From Exiguobacterium sp. J17977 (GTDB lineage Bacteria; Bacillota; Bacilli; Exiguobacteriales; Exiguobacteriaceae), in contig NZ_JAEQBB010000001.1 of assembly GCF_018616375.1 (NCBI RefSeq), forward strand, positions 558,001-622,000: DNA of 64,000 nucleotides. Direction: 5' to 3'. Positions 36,453 to 47,306 of the stretch are shown here, piece by piece. The translations under genes and the position numbers were made by a program. The notes below the pieces were generated by a model. It saw nothing but the letters and a program-made list of their open reading frames with translations. It was not told where the DNA came from and did no database searches. Position 1 is the first letter of the stretch. Every line of letters starts with the position of its first letter.

Positions 36453-36710
36453 ATGATGACAGACGGATTCTTATATATATACGCTCCGATGTGTGGTACA
36501 TGCGCCGTGGCCGAGCGGATGCTCTCGGTCGTCGAGGCCGTCGACCCCGAATTGAAGATTGAAAAGCGCGATGCCAACTTTATCCCGAACGAGCTCGAGG
36601 CGTATCAGGTCATGAGCGTCCCGGCGCTATTGAAGCTGGAGAATGGCCAAGTCCGCGATCGGTTGTACGCGTTTCAAAACGTCCAGCACGTCCTATCTTT
36701 CGTTAAATGA
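36453..36710 (+). CDS. Thioredoxin-like protein (YusE-like)
   Basis: The 85-residue protein has a YAPMCGTCAVAERML redox motif (CGTC), a beta strand KIEKRDANFIP, and VMSVPALLKLENGQV with the cis-Pro. It is shorter than thioredoxin (about 105 residues) and fits the YusE group, whose gene in B. subtilis is also close to gcvH. ATG 36453 follows GAGAGGTG. An earlier GTG is part of the ribosome site. A thiol exchange role in the cytoplasm is likely. Confidence 0.85.
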   Translation: MMTDGFLYIYAPMCGTCAVAERMLSVVEAVDPELKIEKRDANFIPNELEAYQVMSVPALLKLENGQVRDRLYAFQNVQHVLSFVK

Positions 36711-36751
36711 GATAGGATGATTAGAATAATCTGAAAATTTTAAATAATCAG

Positions 36752-37096
36752 TTGACACAGAAAGTTCACGAATGATATATTCATTACAACATCTTACTTG
36801 AACACAACATAGGACGAGATTTTCCCGTCATCAAGACGTTTTCGAACAACCGCTGCATGAGCTTACGCGATTTCAGGTGGACCTTCCCTTCGATTGTCCC
36901 CCAAAAAAATCAAGCGTCGGGGCACCGGTCGCGTAATTGCATGGTCCGTTCGAAGACCGAGTGATGGTTGGGTCAAAATCCCCCATATAAGGATGAATGC
37001 TCTGATCGGGCAAAAGAGGTTCATCTATGGGTTGTCCTTCAGTGACTCAAGGTGCTACGTTCTGTGCCATCCTCGGATGGCACCTTTTTTTATTTT
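36752..37096 (+). ncRNA. Candidate structured non-coding RNA with promoter and terminator
   Basis: The 400 bp between the thioredoxin-like gene and the met promoter hold no ORF with a ribosome site. TTGACA (36752-36757) and TATATT (36776-36781) form a good promoter, and GTGCCATCC/GGATGGCAC plus T-run (37064-37096) forms a terminator. The 5' and 3' parts pair: CTTGA/TCAAG (36797-36801, 37047-37051), CAC/GTG, AGGAC/GTCCT (36811-36815, 37034-37038) and TTTTCCCG with CGGG-c-AAAA. Inside are the 8-bp helix TTACGCGA/TCGCGTAA (36863-36870, 36929-36936), GGTG/CACC and GGTC/GACC. It is not recognisable as SRP RNA, RNase P, tmRNA or a known riboswitch. A divergent 6S RNA is possible. Confidence 0.5.
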
Positions 37097-37111
37097 TTCG
37101 CATAAAATAGT

Positions 37112-37140
37112 TTGACATGAAAATAATATGTCGCTATGAT
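37112..37140 (+). promoter_or_regulatory. Promoter of the metNIQ operon
   Basis: TTGACA (37112-37117), a 17-bp spacer, and TATGAT (37135-37140) place the start of transcription just upstream of the SAM-I aptamer. Confidence 0.75.
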
Positions 37141-37163
37141 AAGGCTAATCGAATACGCAACCA

Positions 37164-37327
37164 CTCTTATCAAGAGAGGCTGAGGGACTGGCCCTATGAC
37201 GCCCAGCAACCGCGGAGCAATCCGAAATGGTGCTAATTCCAGCAAGGTATTTACCTTGGAAGATGAGAGCAATCGTTGTCCGTACGATAAAGTACGCACG
37301 TTTGCTCAAACGTGCGTACTTTTTTTG
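37164..37327 (+). promoter_or_regulatory. SAM-I riboswitch (S-box) with terminator, controlling metNIQ
   Basis: The aptamer spans 37164-37269. P1 pairs CTCTTATC with GATGAGAG. The core elements AGAGAGGCTGAGGGA, CCCTATGA, CCAGCAACC and GGTGCTAATTCCAGCA are all present. A terminator follows, GTACGCACGTTTG/CAAACGTGCGTAC with T-run (37289-37327). When SAM is plentiful, P1 forms and transcription ends. When it is scarce, read-through to metN occurs. Confidence 0.95.
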
Positions 37328-37346
37328 TTGTCAGGAGGGAAATGGA

Positions 37347-38375
37347 TTGATTCAATTACGCAATGTGGCCAAATGGTTCGACACGAAAAACGGTCGGGTC
37401 CAGGCGGTCGATGAAGTGTCGCTTACGATTGATAGCGGCGAAATTTTTGGAATAATCGGATATTCGGGTGCAGGGAAGTCAACGCTCATCCGATTGCTCA
37501 ACCGACTCGAGGCACCGTCAAGCGGTGAAATCGTGGTCGCCGGCAGCGAGCTGACGAAACTTACACCGAAGGAACTACGCGGGGTACGTAAAAACGTCTC
37601 GATGGTGTTCCAACACTTCAACTTGTTATGGTCGCGCACGGTCGCTGAGAATATCAGCTTCCCGCTCGAACTCATCGGGGTACCGGCGAGTGAGCGCAAA
37701 CGCCGCGTCCAAGAACTCGTCGAACTCGTCGGCCTCGCCGGACGAGAAGACAGCTATCCGTCACAACTATCGGGCGGCCAAAAGCAGCGAGTCGGGATAG
37801 CCCGTGCGCTCGCTACGAATCCAGAAGTGCTCCTCTGCGATGAAGCGACGAGCGCCCTCGACCCGAAGACGACGGATTCGATTCTCGAATTGCTCGTCAG
37901 CATCAATAAGAAGCTCGGTTTGACGATTGTCCTCATCACGCATGAGATGCACGTCATCCAAAAGATTTGTCACCGCGTCGCCGTCATGGAGGCCGGGAAG
38001 GTCGTCGAAACCGGACAAGTCGCCGACGTGTTCCAACACCCGGAACAGCCGATCACGAAAGAGTTCGTCAAACAGATTGGTGCGGTCGAAGACATGTCGC
38101 TCACGTTCGAGCACTTGAAAGCCCGTTATCCGAGCGGTCAAATCGTCAAGCTCAAATTCTTGAACGAGACGGCCGAACAACCGATTCTGTCGGAAGTGTT
38201 GAAGCAGCATGACATCGGCTTCAACATCATCGGCGGGAAGGTGACGCAGTCACAGGTCGGTGCCCTCGGGACATTATTCATCCAATTGATCGGAGAGCCG
38301 GCTGAAGTCGAGCGGGCCATCGCCTCAATCCGATCGCAGGCAGTGGAAGTGGAGGTAGAAAGCGATGTTTCCTAA
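37347..38375 (+). CDS. metN: Methionine ABC transporter ATP-binding protein MetN
   Basis: The 342-residue protein has Walker A GYSGAGKST, LSGGQKQR, Walker B VLLCDEATSALD, and a C-terminal NIL (methionine-sensing) domain of about 90 residues (FLNETAEQPILSEVLKQ onward). The start is TTG 37347, six bases after CAGGAGGGA. The nearby ATG at 37342 is out of frame and ends at once (ATG GAT TGA). It is the first gene of metNIQ, under SAM-I control. It overlaps metI by 11 bp. Confidence 0.95.
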   Translation: MIQLRNVAKWFDTKNGRVQAVDEVSLTIDSGEIFGIIGYSGAGKSTLIRLLNRLEAPSSGEIVVAGSELTKLTPKELRGVRKNVSMVFQHFNLLWSRTVAENISFPLELIGVPASERKRRVQELVELVGLAGREDSYPSQLSGGQKQRVGIARALATNPEVLLCDEATSALDPKTTDSILELLVSINKKLGLTIVLITHEMHVIQKICHRVAVMEAGKVVETGQVADVFQHPEQPITKEFVKQIGAVEDMSLTFEHLKARYPSGQIVKLKFLNETAEQPILSEVLKQHDIGFNIIGGKVTQSQVGALGTLFIQLIGEPAEVERAIASIRSQAVEVEVESDVS

Positions 38376-39027
38376 TGTAGATTGGCAAGTCATGCTCGAA
38401 CAGACGTGGCAGACACTTTATATGACACTCGTCGCCGGAGCCGCGACGTTCGTCATCGGTCTCGCGCTCGGGATGCTGTTATATGTTACGAACGAGCCGC
38501 TCATGATGAAGAATCGTCCGATTTATACGGTCATCAGTGCGGTCGTCAACATCTTCCGGTCGATCCCGTTCATCATTTTGATTATCTTGCTCATCCCGTT
38601 CACGTTACTCGTCGTCGGGACGATGCTCGGGTCAACGGCAGCACTGCCGGCGCTCATCATCGGTGCGGCCCCGTTCTATGCGCGGATGGTCGAGCTCGCG
38701 CTTCGCGAAGTCGACCGCGGTGTCATCGAGGCGGCCGAATCGATGGGAGCGACAAAATGGCAGATCGTCTATAAAGTACTATTCCCTGAAGCGTTGCCGG
38801 CCATCGTGTCAGGCATCACGGTCACGATCGTCGCGATCGTCGGTTACACGGCGATGGCAGGAGTCGTCGGCGGTGGGGGACTCGGGAACTTGGCGTTCCT
38901 CGAAGGGTTCCAGCGTTCACAAAGTGACGTCACGTTCGTCGCGACCGTCTTAATCTTGGTCATCGTCTTCGTCATCCAATTCATTGGCGATCGACTCGTA
39001 TCTGTAATCGATAAGCGTTCCGCTTAA
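38365..39027 (+). CDS. metI: Methionine ABC transporter permease MetI
   Basis: The 220-residue permease has five or six membrane helices and the inner-membrane component motif EAAESMGATKWQIVYKVLFPEALP that contacts the ATPase. MFPNVDWQVMLEQTWQTLYM is a typical MetI start. It overlaps the end of metN, so translation is coupled. It forms the channel for methionine uptake with MetN and MetQ. Confidence 0.95.
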   Translation: MFPNVDWQVMLEQTWQTLYMTLVAGAATFVIGLALGMLLYVTNEPLMMKNRPIYTVISAVVNIFRSIPFIILIILLIPFTLLVVGTMLGSTAALPALIIGAAPFYARMVELALREVDRGVIEAAESMGATKWQIVYKVLFPEALPAIVSGITVTIVAIVGYTAMAGVVGGGGLGNLAFLEGFQRSQSDVTFVATVLILVIVFVIQFIGDRLVSVIDKRSA

Positions 39028-39056
39028 TCAAATAGAAAATTTGGAGGGGTTTTATA

Positions 39057-39890
39057 ATGAAATCATGGAAAACGGTACTCGGTTTAACGGCAGCTTCAGC
39101 ACTAACAATTCTCGCGGCTTGCGGCGGCGGGGATTCAGAATCAGGTTCAGGCGATGACAAGACGCTCGTCGTCGGTGCGTCGAACGTCCCGCACGCTGAG
39201 ATTTTAGAGCACGTCCAAGATGAGTACGAAGAGAAGGGCTATACGCTCGAAATCAAGAAGTTCCAAGACTACGTCCTCCCGAACAAAACGCTCGCAGACG
39301 GGGAGTTGGACGCGAACTACTTCCAACACGAGCCATACCTCGAGTCGCAAATGGCTGAAAACAAAGACTACAAATTCGCCTCAGCCGGCGGCGTTCACAT
39401 CGAGCCGATCGGTGTGTACTCGAAAGATTACGCATCACTCGATGAGCTTCCAGACGGCGCGGAAATCATCATGAGCTCGTCGGTCGCTGACCACGGACGG
39501 ATCCTCACGATGCTCCAATCAGAAGGCTTGCTCACGCTCGCAGAAGGCAAGACAGTAGACGCGACGGTGTCAGACATCGTCGACAACCCGAAAAACTTGG
39601 AGTTCAAGACGGACGTCGAAGCGGCACTTCTCCCGCAAGCGTTCAACAACGGCGAAGGGGACGCGGTCCTCATCAACACGAACTACGCGATCGATGCCGG
39701 CCTCAACCCGCTCGAAGACGCCATCGCTCTCGAAGGCGAAGATTCACCTTACGTCAACTTGATCGTCACACGTGAAGGCGACGAAGATGACGAGCGCGTC
39801 AAGGCACTCCTTGAAGTACTCACGTCAGAAGAGACACAACAGTGGATCTTGGACGAGTACAAAGGTGCAGTCGTACCGGTCAAACAATAA
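39057..39890 (+). CDS. metQ: Methionine-binding lipoprotein MetQ
   Basis: The 277-residue protein has a lipoprotein signal peptide with lipobox LAAC (Cys 22). The body is the NlpA-type binding fold (ASNVPHAEILEHV, YFQHEPYLE, INTNYAIDAGL). It captures methionine outside the membrane for MetNI. ATG follows TTGGAGGGG. It is the last gene of the operon, ended by a strong terminator. Confidence 0.95.
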   Translation: MKSWKTVLGLTAASALTILAACGGGDSESGSGDDKTLVVGASNVPHAEILEHVQDEYEEKGYTLEIKKFQDYVLPNKTLADGELDANYFQHEPYLESQMAENKDYKFASAGGVHIEPIGVYSKDYASLDELPDGAEIIMSSSVADHGRILTMLQSEGLLTLAEGKTVDATVSDIVDNPKNLEFKTDVEAALLPQAFNNGEGDAVLINTNYAIDAGLNPLEDAIALEGEDSPYVNLIVTREGDEDDERVKALLEVLTSEETQQWILDEYKGAVVPVKQ

Positions 39891-39897
39891 TTTCGTC

Positions 39898-39926
39898 AAG
39901 GCCCGGGCTATCCCGGGCCTTTTTTG
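39898..39926 (+). terminator. Terminator of metNIQ
   Basis: AAGGCCCGGG pairs with CCCGGGCCTT around a 4-base loop and is followed by T-run. Confidence 0.9.
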
Positions 39927-39938
39927 TTTGGAGTAGTT

Positions 39939-39974
39939 TTGACGCATCAATAGAAGTACACTACATATATGTAG
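39939..39974 (+). promoter_or_regulatory. Promoter of the MFS gene with a palindrome over the -10
   Basis: TTGACG (39939-39944), 17 bp and TACATA (39962-39967) form a promoter. The -10 is embedded in a perfect 14-bp palindrome, CTACATATATGTAG (39961-39974). This is a likely operator for a regulator encoded elsewhere. Confidence 0.6.
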
Positions 39975-39991
39975 GAAAAGGGGGGATTCGG

Positions 39992-41206
39992 ATGAACATA
40001 CGACACATTCATCCGCTGACGCTGGGCGTCTTGTTCGGTACGTTTTTTGCCCGGCTGTCGACATTTTTTGTGATGCCGTTTTTTGCGATTTATCTCGCGA
40101 CGCTCGGTTTCTCGGCGAGCGTGATCGGGACGGTGTTCGCCATCTCGGCGCTATCGGGATTGTTCATGAGCTTTTTCGGGGGGACGCTATCCGACCGCTA
40201 CGGGCGCAAACAGCTGATGCTGATCGGTATCGCGTTGAACGCGATGACGTTCACTGGTTTCGCGCTCGTGACAGAATTATTTTGGTTTTATATGTTCTCG
40301 GTACTTATGGGCGTGTCGCGGTCGTTCCTCGAACCGGCGTCGCGCGCACTCATCAGTGATACGACGCAGCCGGACCAGCGCGTCATCGTCTATAACGTCC
40401 GCTACTTTTTAATCAATATCGCGGCGGCAATCGGGCCATTGCTCGCGGTCGTCTTGTCGCTCACCGGTGCGAAGAGCGCCTTCTTCGTTGTGACGGGCGT
40501 CTACGTGCTATACGGACTCGTCATCTCGACGCTGTTCCGGAAGTATCCGTTCGAGGAAGGCGACGGTGTCAAAGTCCGGCCGCGCTTGACTGAGACGTTC
40601 CGTGTGTTACAACAAGATAAGACGTTCCGCTACGTCATCATCGGGATGATTTTTGCCATCATCGGCTATAGTCAGTTCAATGCGACGTTGCCGCAGTTCA
40701 TCGCTTTCCATGACGGCTTCAGTGACGGCTCGCGCTTGTTCGCCTATCTGTTGACGGTCAATGCGATCACCGTGCTCGTCGTCCAGTATCCGATTATGCG
40801 GTTCGGGATTCGCGTGTCACCGATTAAGTCGCTCTTTTTCGGAGTCGGCACCCTATCGACCGGGCTCCTGCTCATCGGTTTCGCGACCGAGACGTGGGTA
40901 TTGTTCATCGCGATGGTCATCTTCACGATCGGCGAAGTGCTCATGTTCACGATGACGGACGTGTTGACGGACGAATTGGCACCGGCCCATCTGCGCGGGA
41001 CGTACTTCGGGGCGATGGGATTGACGGCGCTCGGTCAGACGATCGGTCCCGTCATCGGTGGACTCTTGCTCGATGGGTTTGACAATGCAGCGTTGCCAGT
41101 GTTTGGAAGCTTGGCCGTGTTGACGGCGTGTGGATCTTTCTTTTTCGCTGGCGCCTTGAAAGAACGGAAAGCAAGTTTAGCCTTAATCGAGGAAAAAGTT
41201 GGATAA
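39992..41206 (+). CDS. MFS transporter (multidrug-type)
   Basis: The 404-residue protein has 12 hydrophobic helices and the MFS motif GTLSDRYGRKQLM between helices 2 and 3. FFARLSTFFVMPFFAIYLA and MGVSRSFLEPASRALISD are typical of the MdtH/YttB-like group. The substrate is unknown. ATG 39992 follows AAAAGGGGGG. The promoter carries a palindromic site, so expression may be inducible. Confidence 0.85.
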   Translation: MNIRHIHPLTLGVLFGTFFARLSTFFVMPFFAIYLATLGFSASVIGTVFAISALSGLFMSFFGGTLSDRYGRKQLMLIGIALNAMTFTGFALVTELFWFYMFSVLMGVSRSFLEPASRALISDTTQPDQRVIVYNVRYFLINIAAAIGPLLAVVLSLTGAKSAFFVVTGVYVLYGLVISTLFRKYPFEEGDGVKVRPRLTETFRVLQQDKTFRYVIIGMIFAIIGYSQFNATLPQFIAFHDGFSDGSRLFAYLLTVNAITVLVVQYPIMRFGIRVSPIKSLFFGVGTLSTGLLLIGFATETWVLFIAMVIFTIGEVLMFTMTDVLTDELAPAHLRGTYFGAMGLTALGQTIGPVIGGLLLDGFDNAALPVFGSLAVLTACGSFFFAGALKERKASLALIEEKVG

Positions 41207-41228
41207 AGTCTTGATTTCCCGATATTCT

Positions 41229-41323
41229 CATTCTCAACATTTATGTTTTATTGAGAATGAATAATAAGGTGAGTCGCTTGAAATAAAAAATTGCCTAGAT
41301 TAAGATTAGAATATATCTAATCT
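41229..41323 (+). promoter_or_regulatory. Upstream region of the suf operon with two inverted repeats
   Basis: TTGAAA (41278-41283), 17 bp, and TAAGAT (41301-41306) form a candidate promoter. An inverted repeat AGATTAGA-N5-TCTAATCT (41303-41323) overlaps the -10 and start. A second, CATTCTCAA/TTGAGAATG (41229-41237, 41251-41259), lies further up and is loosely Fur-like. Regulators cannot be named from sequence. Confidence 0.5.
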
Positions 41324-41360
41324 ACGCCAAAAATGGCGAGAAAACGGAAGGGGTATCCGA

Positions 41361-42140
41361 ATGTCTAACGTACCACACATGAAAATTGATGACCTCCGCG
41401 TCTCAATCGAAGGAAAAGAGATCGTCAAAGGTCTTAATCTTGAAATTAAAGGTGGCGAAATTCACGCCATCATGGGTCCTAACGGGACGGGTAAATCTAC
41501 ACTCGCATCGGCACTTATGGGTCATCCATTGTATGAAGTCACAGGCGGAAGCGTTGATTTGAACGGCGAAGACGTACTCGACATGGAAGTCGACGAGCGC
41601 GCGCAAGCCGGAATGTTCCTCGCAATGCAGTATCCTGCTGAAATCAGTGGTGTCACAAATGCCGATTTCTTGCGTTCAGCAATCAACTCGCGCCGTGAAG
41701 AAGGCCAAGAAATCTCACTCATGAAGTTCATCCGTGAACTTGATGCGAAGATGGACGTCCTCGAAATCCCTTCAGAAATGGCACACCGTTATTTGAACGA
41801 AGGTTTCTCAGGCGGAGAGAAAAAACGTAACGAGATTCTTCAGATGATGATGATCAAACCGAACATCGCCATCCTCGATGAGATTGACTCAGGTCTTGAC
41901 ATCGATGCGCTCAAAGTCGTCGCCAAAGGCGTCAACGAAATGCGCTCAGAAGAGTTCGGTTGCTTGATTATCACGCACTATCAGCGTCTCCTCAACTATA
42001 TCGAGCCAGACTTTGTTCACATCATGATGGACGGAAAAATCGTCATGTCAGGTGGCAAAGAGCTTGCACAACGACTCGAAGCAGAAGGTTATGACTGGGT
42101 GAAGCAAGATCTTGGAATGACAGTAGACACAGAAGCGTAA
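41361..42140 (+). CDS. sufC: Fe-S cluster assembly ATPase SufC
   Basis: The 259-residue ABC ATPase has Walker A GPNGTGKST, signature FSGGEKKRNE and Walker B AILDEIDSGLD. It is a cytoplasmic, non-transport ABC protein that works with SufB and SufD in building Fe-S clusters. GGAAGGGG precedes ATG. It is the first gene of sufCDSUB, the essential Fe-S system of Firmicutes. Confidence 0.97.
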   Translation: MSNVPHMKIDDLRVSIEGKEIVKGLNLEIKGGEIHAIMGPNGTGKSTLASALMGHPLYEVTGGSVDLNGEDVLDMEVDERAQAGMFLAMQYPAEISGVTNADFLRSAINSRREEGQEISLMKFIRELDAKMDVLEIPSEMAHRYLNEGFSGGEKKRNEILQMMMIKPNIAILDEIDSGLDIDALKVVAKGVNEMRSEEFGCLIITHYQRLLNYIEPDFVHIMMDGKIVMSGGKELAQRLEAEGYDWVKQDLGMTVDTEA

Positions 42141-42152
42141 GGAGGCTGTACG

Positions 42153-45067
<2,915 letters not shown>

Positions 45068-45086
45068 GTAGAAGGAGGAGACCGAT

Positions 45087-46484
45087 ATGGCGAAAAACAT
45101 GCCTGACATTGGCGATTATAAATATGGCTTCCATGACCGAGACATCTCGATTTTCCGTTCAGGCCGCGGCTTGACGAATGAAATCGTAGAGACGATCTCG
45201 CGCATGAAAGAAGAACCGGCATGGATGCTCGAGTTCCGTTTGAAATCACTCGAACAGTTCCGCAAAATGCCGATGCCGACATGGGGCGGCGATCTCACGG
45301 CACTCGATTTCGATGAGATCACGTACTATGTCAAACCGTCTGAAAAGACAGAGCACTCGTGGGACGAGGTTCCTGAAGAAATCAAGCGTACGTTTGACAA
45401 GCTCGGAATCCCGGAAGCAGAGCAAAAATATTTGGCAGGCGTCTCGGCTCAGTACGAGTCAGAAGTCGTCTATCACAGCATGCAAGAAGACTTTGAAGCG
45501 AAAGGTGTCGTCTTTAAAGATACAGACACGGCGCTCAAAGAAAACGAAGACCTCTTCCGTGAGTACTTCGGAAAATTGATTCCGCCGACGGATAACAAGT
45601 TCTCGGCGCTCAACTCGGCTGTTTGGTCAGGTGGCTCGTTCATCTACGTACCAAAAGGCGTGAAGCTCGAGCAACCGCTCCAGGCTTACTTCCGCATCAA
45701 CTCGGAGAACATGGGTCAGTTCGAGCGGACGCTCATCATCGTCGACGAGGGCGCTTCTGTCCATTACGTCGAAGGGTGTACAGCACCGGTCTACACGACG
45801 AACTCACTCCACTCAGCGGTCGTTGAGATTTTCGTCAACAAGGACGCATACTGCCGCTATACGACGATCCAGAACTGGGCGAACAACGTCTACAACTTGG
45901 TCACGAAGCGTGCCGTCTGTGAAGCGGGTGGATCGATGGAGTGGATCGATGGTAACATCGGTTCGAAACTCACGATGAAATACCCGGCCGTCATCTTGAA
46001 AGGTGAAGGTTCACGCGGTATGACGCTCTCGATCGCTCTCGGCGGTAAAGGGCAGCACCAAGACGCGGGGGCAAAAATGATTCACCTCGCACCGAACACG
46101 TCGTCGTCAATCGTCTCGAAGTCGATCTCGAAACAAGGCGGAAAAGTCTCGTATCGCGGAATCGTCCACTTCGGTCGTAAAGCGAAAGGCGCACGTTCGA
46201 ACATCGAATGTGACACGCTCATCATGGATAACCAGTCGACGTCGGACACGATCCCGTACAACGAGATCTTAAACGACCAAGTCTCACTCGAGCACGAAGC
46301 GAAAGTCTCTAAAGTGTCAGAAGAGCAACTCTTCTACCTCATGAGCCGCGGAATCTCGGAAGAAGAAGCGACTGAAATGATCGTCATGGGCTTCATCGAG
46401 CCGTTCACGAAAGAATTGCCAATGGAATATGCCGTCGAAATGAACCGTCTCATCAAGTTTGAGATGGAAGGATCGATCGGATAA
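45087..46484 (+). CDS. sufB: Fe-S cluster assembly protein SufB
   Basis: The 465-residue protein has [52 protein letters not shown]-type core segments and [19 protein letters not shown]. Cys of the CTAP and NIECDTLIM motifs are cluster-related. It is the main scaffold of the SufBCD complex and the last gene of the operon. GAAGGAGGAG precedes ATG. A terminator follows. Confidence 0.97.
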   Translation: MAKNMPDIGDYKYGFHDRDISIFRSGRGLTNEIVETISRMKEEPAWMLEFRLKSLEQFRKMPMPTWGGDLTALDFDEITYYVKPSEKTEHSWDEVPEEIKRTFDKLGIPEAEQKYLAGVSAQYESEVVYHSMQEDFEAKGVVFKDTDTALKENEDLFREYFGKLIPPTDNKFSALNSAVWSGGSFIYVPKGVKLEQPLQAYFRINSENMGQFERTLIIVDEGASVHYVEGCTAPVYTTNSLHSAVVEIFVNKDAYCRYTTIQNWANNVYNLVTKRAVCEAGGSMEWIDGNIGSKLTMKYPAVILKGEGSRGMTLSIALGGKGQHQDAGAKMIHLAPNTSSSIVSKSISKQGGKVSYRGIVHFGRKAKGARSNIECDTLIMDNQSTSDTIPYNEILNDQVSLEHEAKVSKVSEEQLFYLMSRGISEEEATEMIVMGFIEPFTKELPMEYAVEMNRLIKFEMEGSIG

Positions 46485-46500
46485 TCCTGCATAGATACTG

Positions 46501-46538
46501 AAAGACGGTTGACATGATTTCATGTCGACCGTCTTTTT
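46501..46538 (+). terminator. Terminator of the suf operon
   Basis: AAAGACGGTTGACATGA pairs with TCATGTCGACCGTCTTT (one mismatch), followed by a T-run. Confidence 0.88.
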
Positions 46539-46618
46539 GTGTAGGCAATGCCTGTAAACAGGGAATAGGGAATGGGACAAGAGGATGCGTGCCTGTAGAT
46601 TCGAGAGGAGAAAATCAC

Positions 46619-46993
46619 ATGATGTTCTTAGTAACGGGATATTTCGACGCTGACAAAATGAACGCAAAGACCGACCTAGAAATCGATCAAATTATGGCGA
46701 CGTGTGAACCACACTTACAGGAGCTGTATGCAAGTGAACGAGTGCTGATGGATATGGGGCTTGAAGCGAACATGAAACAGCTCAAGCGGGAGTCACATCA
46801 GATTTCGATTTCGGATGGGCCTGTTACCGAATCGAAGGAAGTGATGGGAAGTGCGTTCGTGATTGAAGCGTTGGATATGGAAGATGCGGTCAGAATCGCT
46901 TCCATCCATCCGACGACCCAAGTCCCTGAAGCGGAATCGTTAGGATGGAGGCTCGAGATTCGGCCAGTGCACTATTATCGGGAGCAAGAATGA
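46619..46993 (+). CDS. YCII-related small protein
   Basis: The 124-residue protein starts MMFLVTGYFDADKMNA after GAGAGGAGAAAA. An alpha/beta layout with DGPVTESKEVMGSAFVIEALDMEDAVRIA and a final strand RLEIRPVHYY fits the YCII domain (ferredoxin-like fold). Function is unknown for most members. It lies between the suf operon and the second SAM-I riboswitch. Confidence 0.65.
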   Translation: MMFLVTGYFDADKMNAKTDLEIDQIMATCEPHLQELYASERVLMDMGLEANMKQLKRESHQISISDGPVTESKEVMGSAFVIEALDMEDAVRIASIHPTTQVPEAESLGWRLEIRPVHYYREQE

Positions 46994-47032
46994 ACCACAA
47001 CTTCACCTGTAAAGATTATGCAAAAAAATATA

Positions 47033-47061
47033 TTGACATTCTATGGAAACGTCGTCATAAT
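47033..47061 (+). promoter_or_regulatory. Promoter upstream of the second SAM-I riboswitch
   Basis: TTGACA (47033-47038), 17 bp, CATAAT (47056-47061). Transcription would start about 15 bases upstream of the aptamer. Confidence 0.75.
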
Positions 47062-47083
47062 ACAAAGTAATTTGATATGAATA

Positions 47084-47256
47084 CTCTTATTAAGAGCAGG
47101 TGGAGGGAATTAGCCCTATGAAGCCCGGCAACCATCCTTACTGAATCGCCAGTATGGAAACGGTGCTAAATCTAACAGCGAATGCTGAGAGATGAGAGGA
47201 AATCGGAATTTTCTGAATCCTTCTGTCTCGTTCATGAGTGCAGGAGGATTTTTTGC
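47084..47256 (+). promoter_or_regulatory. SAM-I riboswitch (S-box) upstream of the LVIVD-repeat protein
   Basis: The aptamer spans 47084-47198. P1 pairs CTCTTATT with GATGAGAG, and AGAGCAGGTGGAGGGA, CCCTATGAAGCCCGGCAACC and GGTGCTAAATCTAACAG are present. A terminator AATCCTTCTG/CAGGAGGATT with T-run follows at 47216-47256. The downstream gene is not a known methionine gene, so the riboswitch predicts a link to methionine or sulfur supply. Confidence 0.93.
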
Positions 47257-47306
47257 ATTCTGCCTCTAACAGAGTTTCTATCAAAAACATAAAGGGGGAA
47301 TTTATT

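Noticed and set aside
36921-36933. T-box antiterminator motif in the intergenic RNA
   Set aside because: GGGGCACCGG is similar only in part to the T-box sequence, and no aminoacyl-tRNA or amino acid gene follows before the terminator.
36894-37115. ORF of 73 codons between the thioredoxin-like gene and the met leader
   Set aside because: No ribosome site, it runs through a terminator hairpin, and the region is better explained as RNA.
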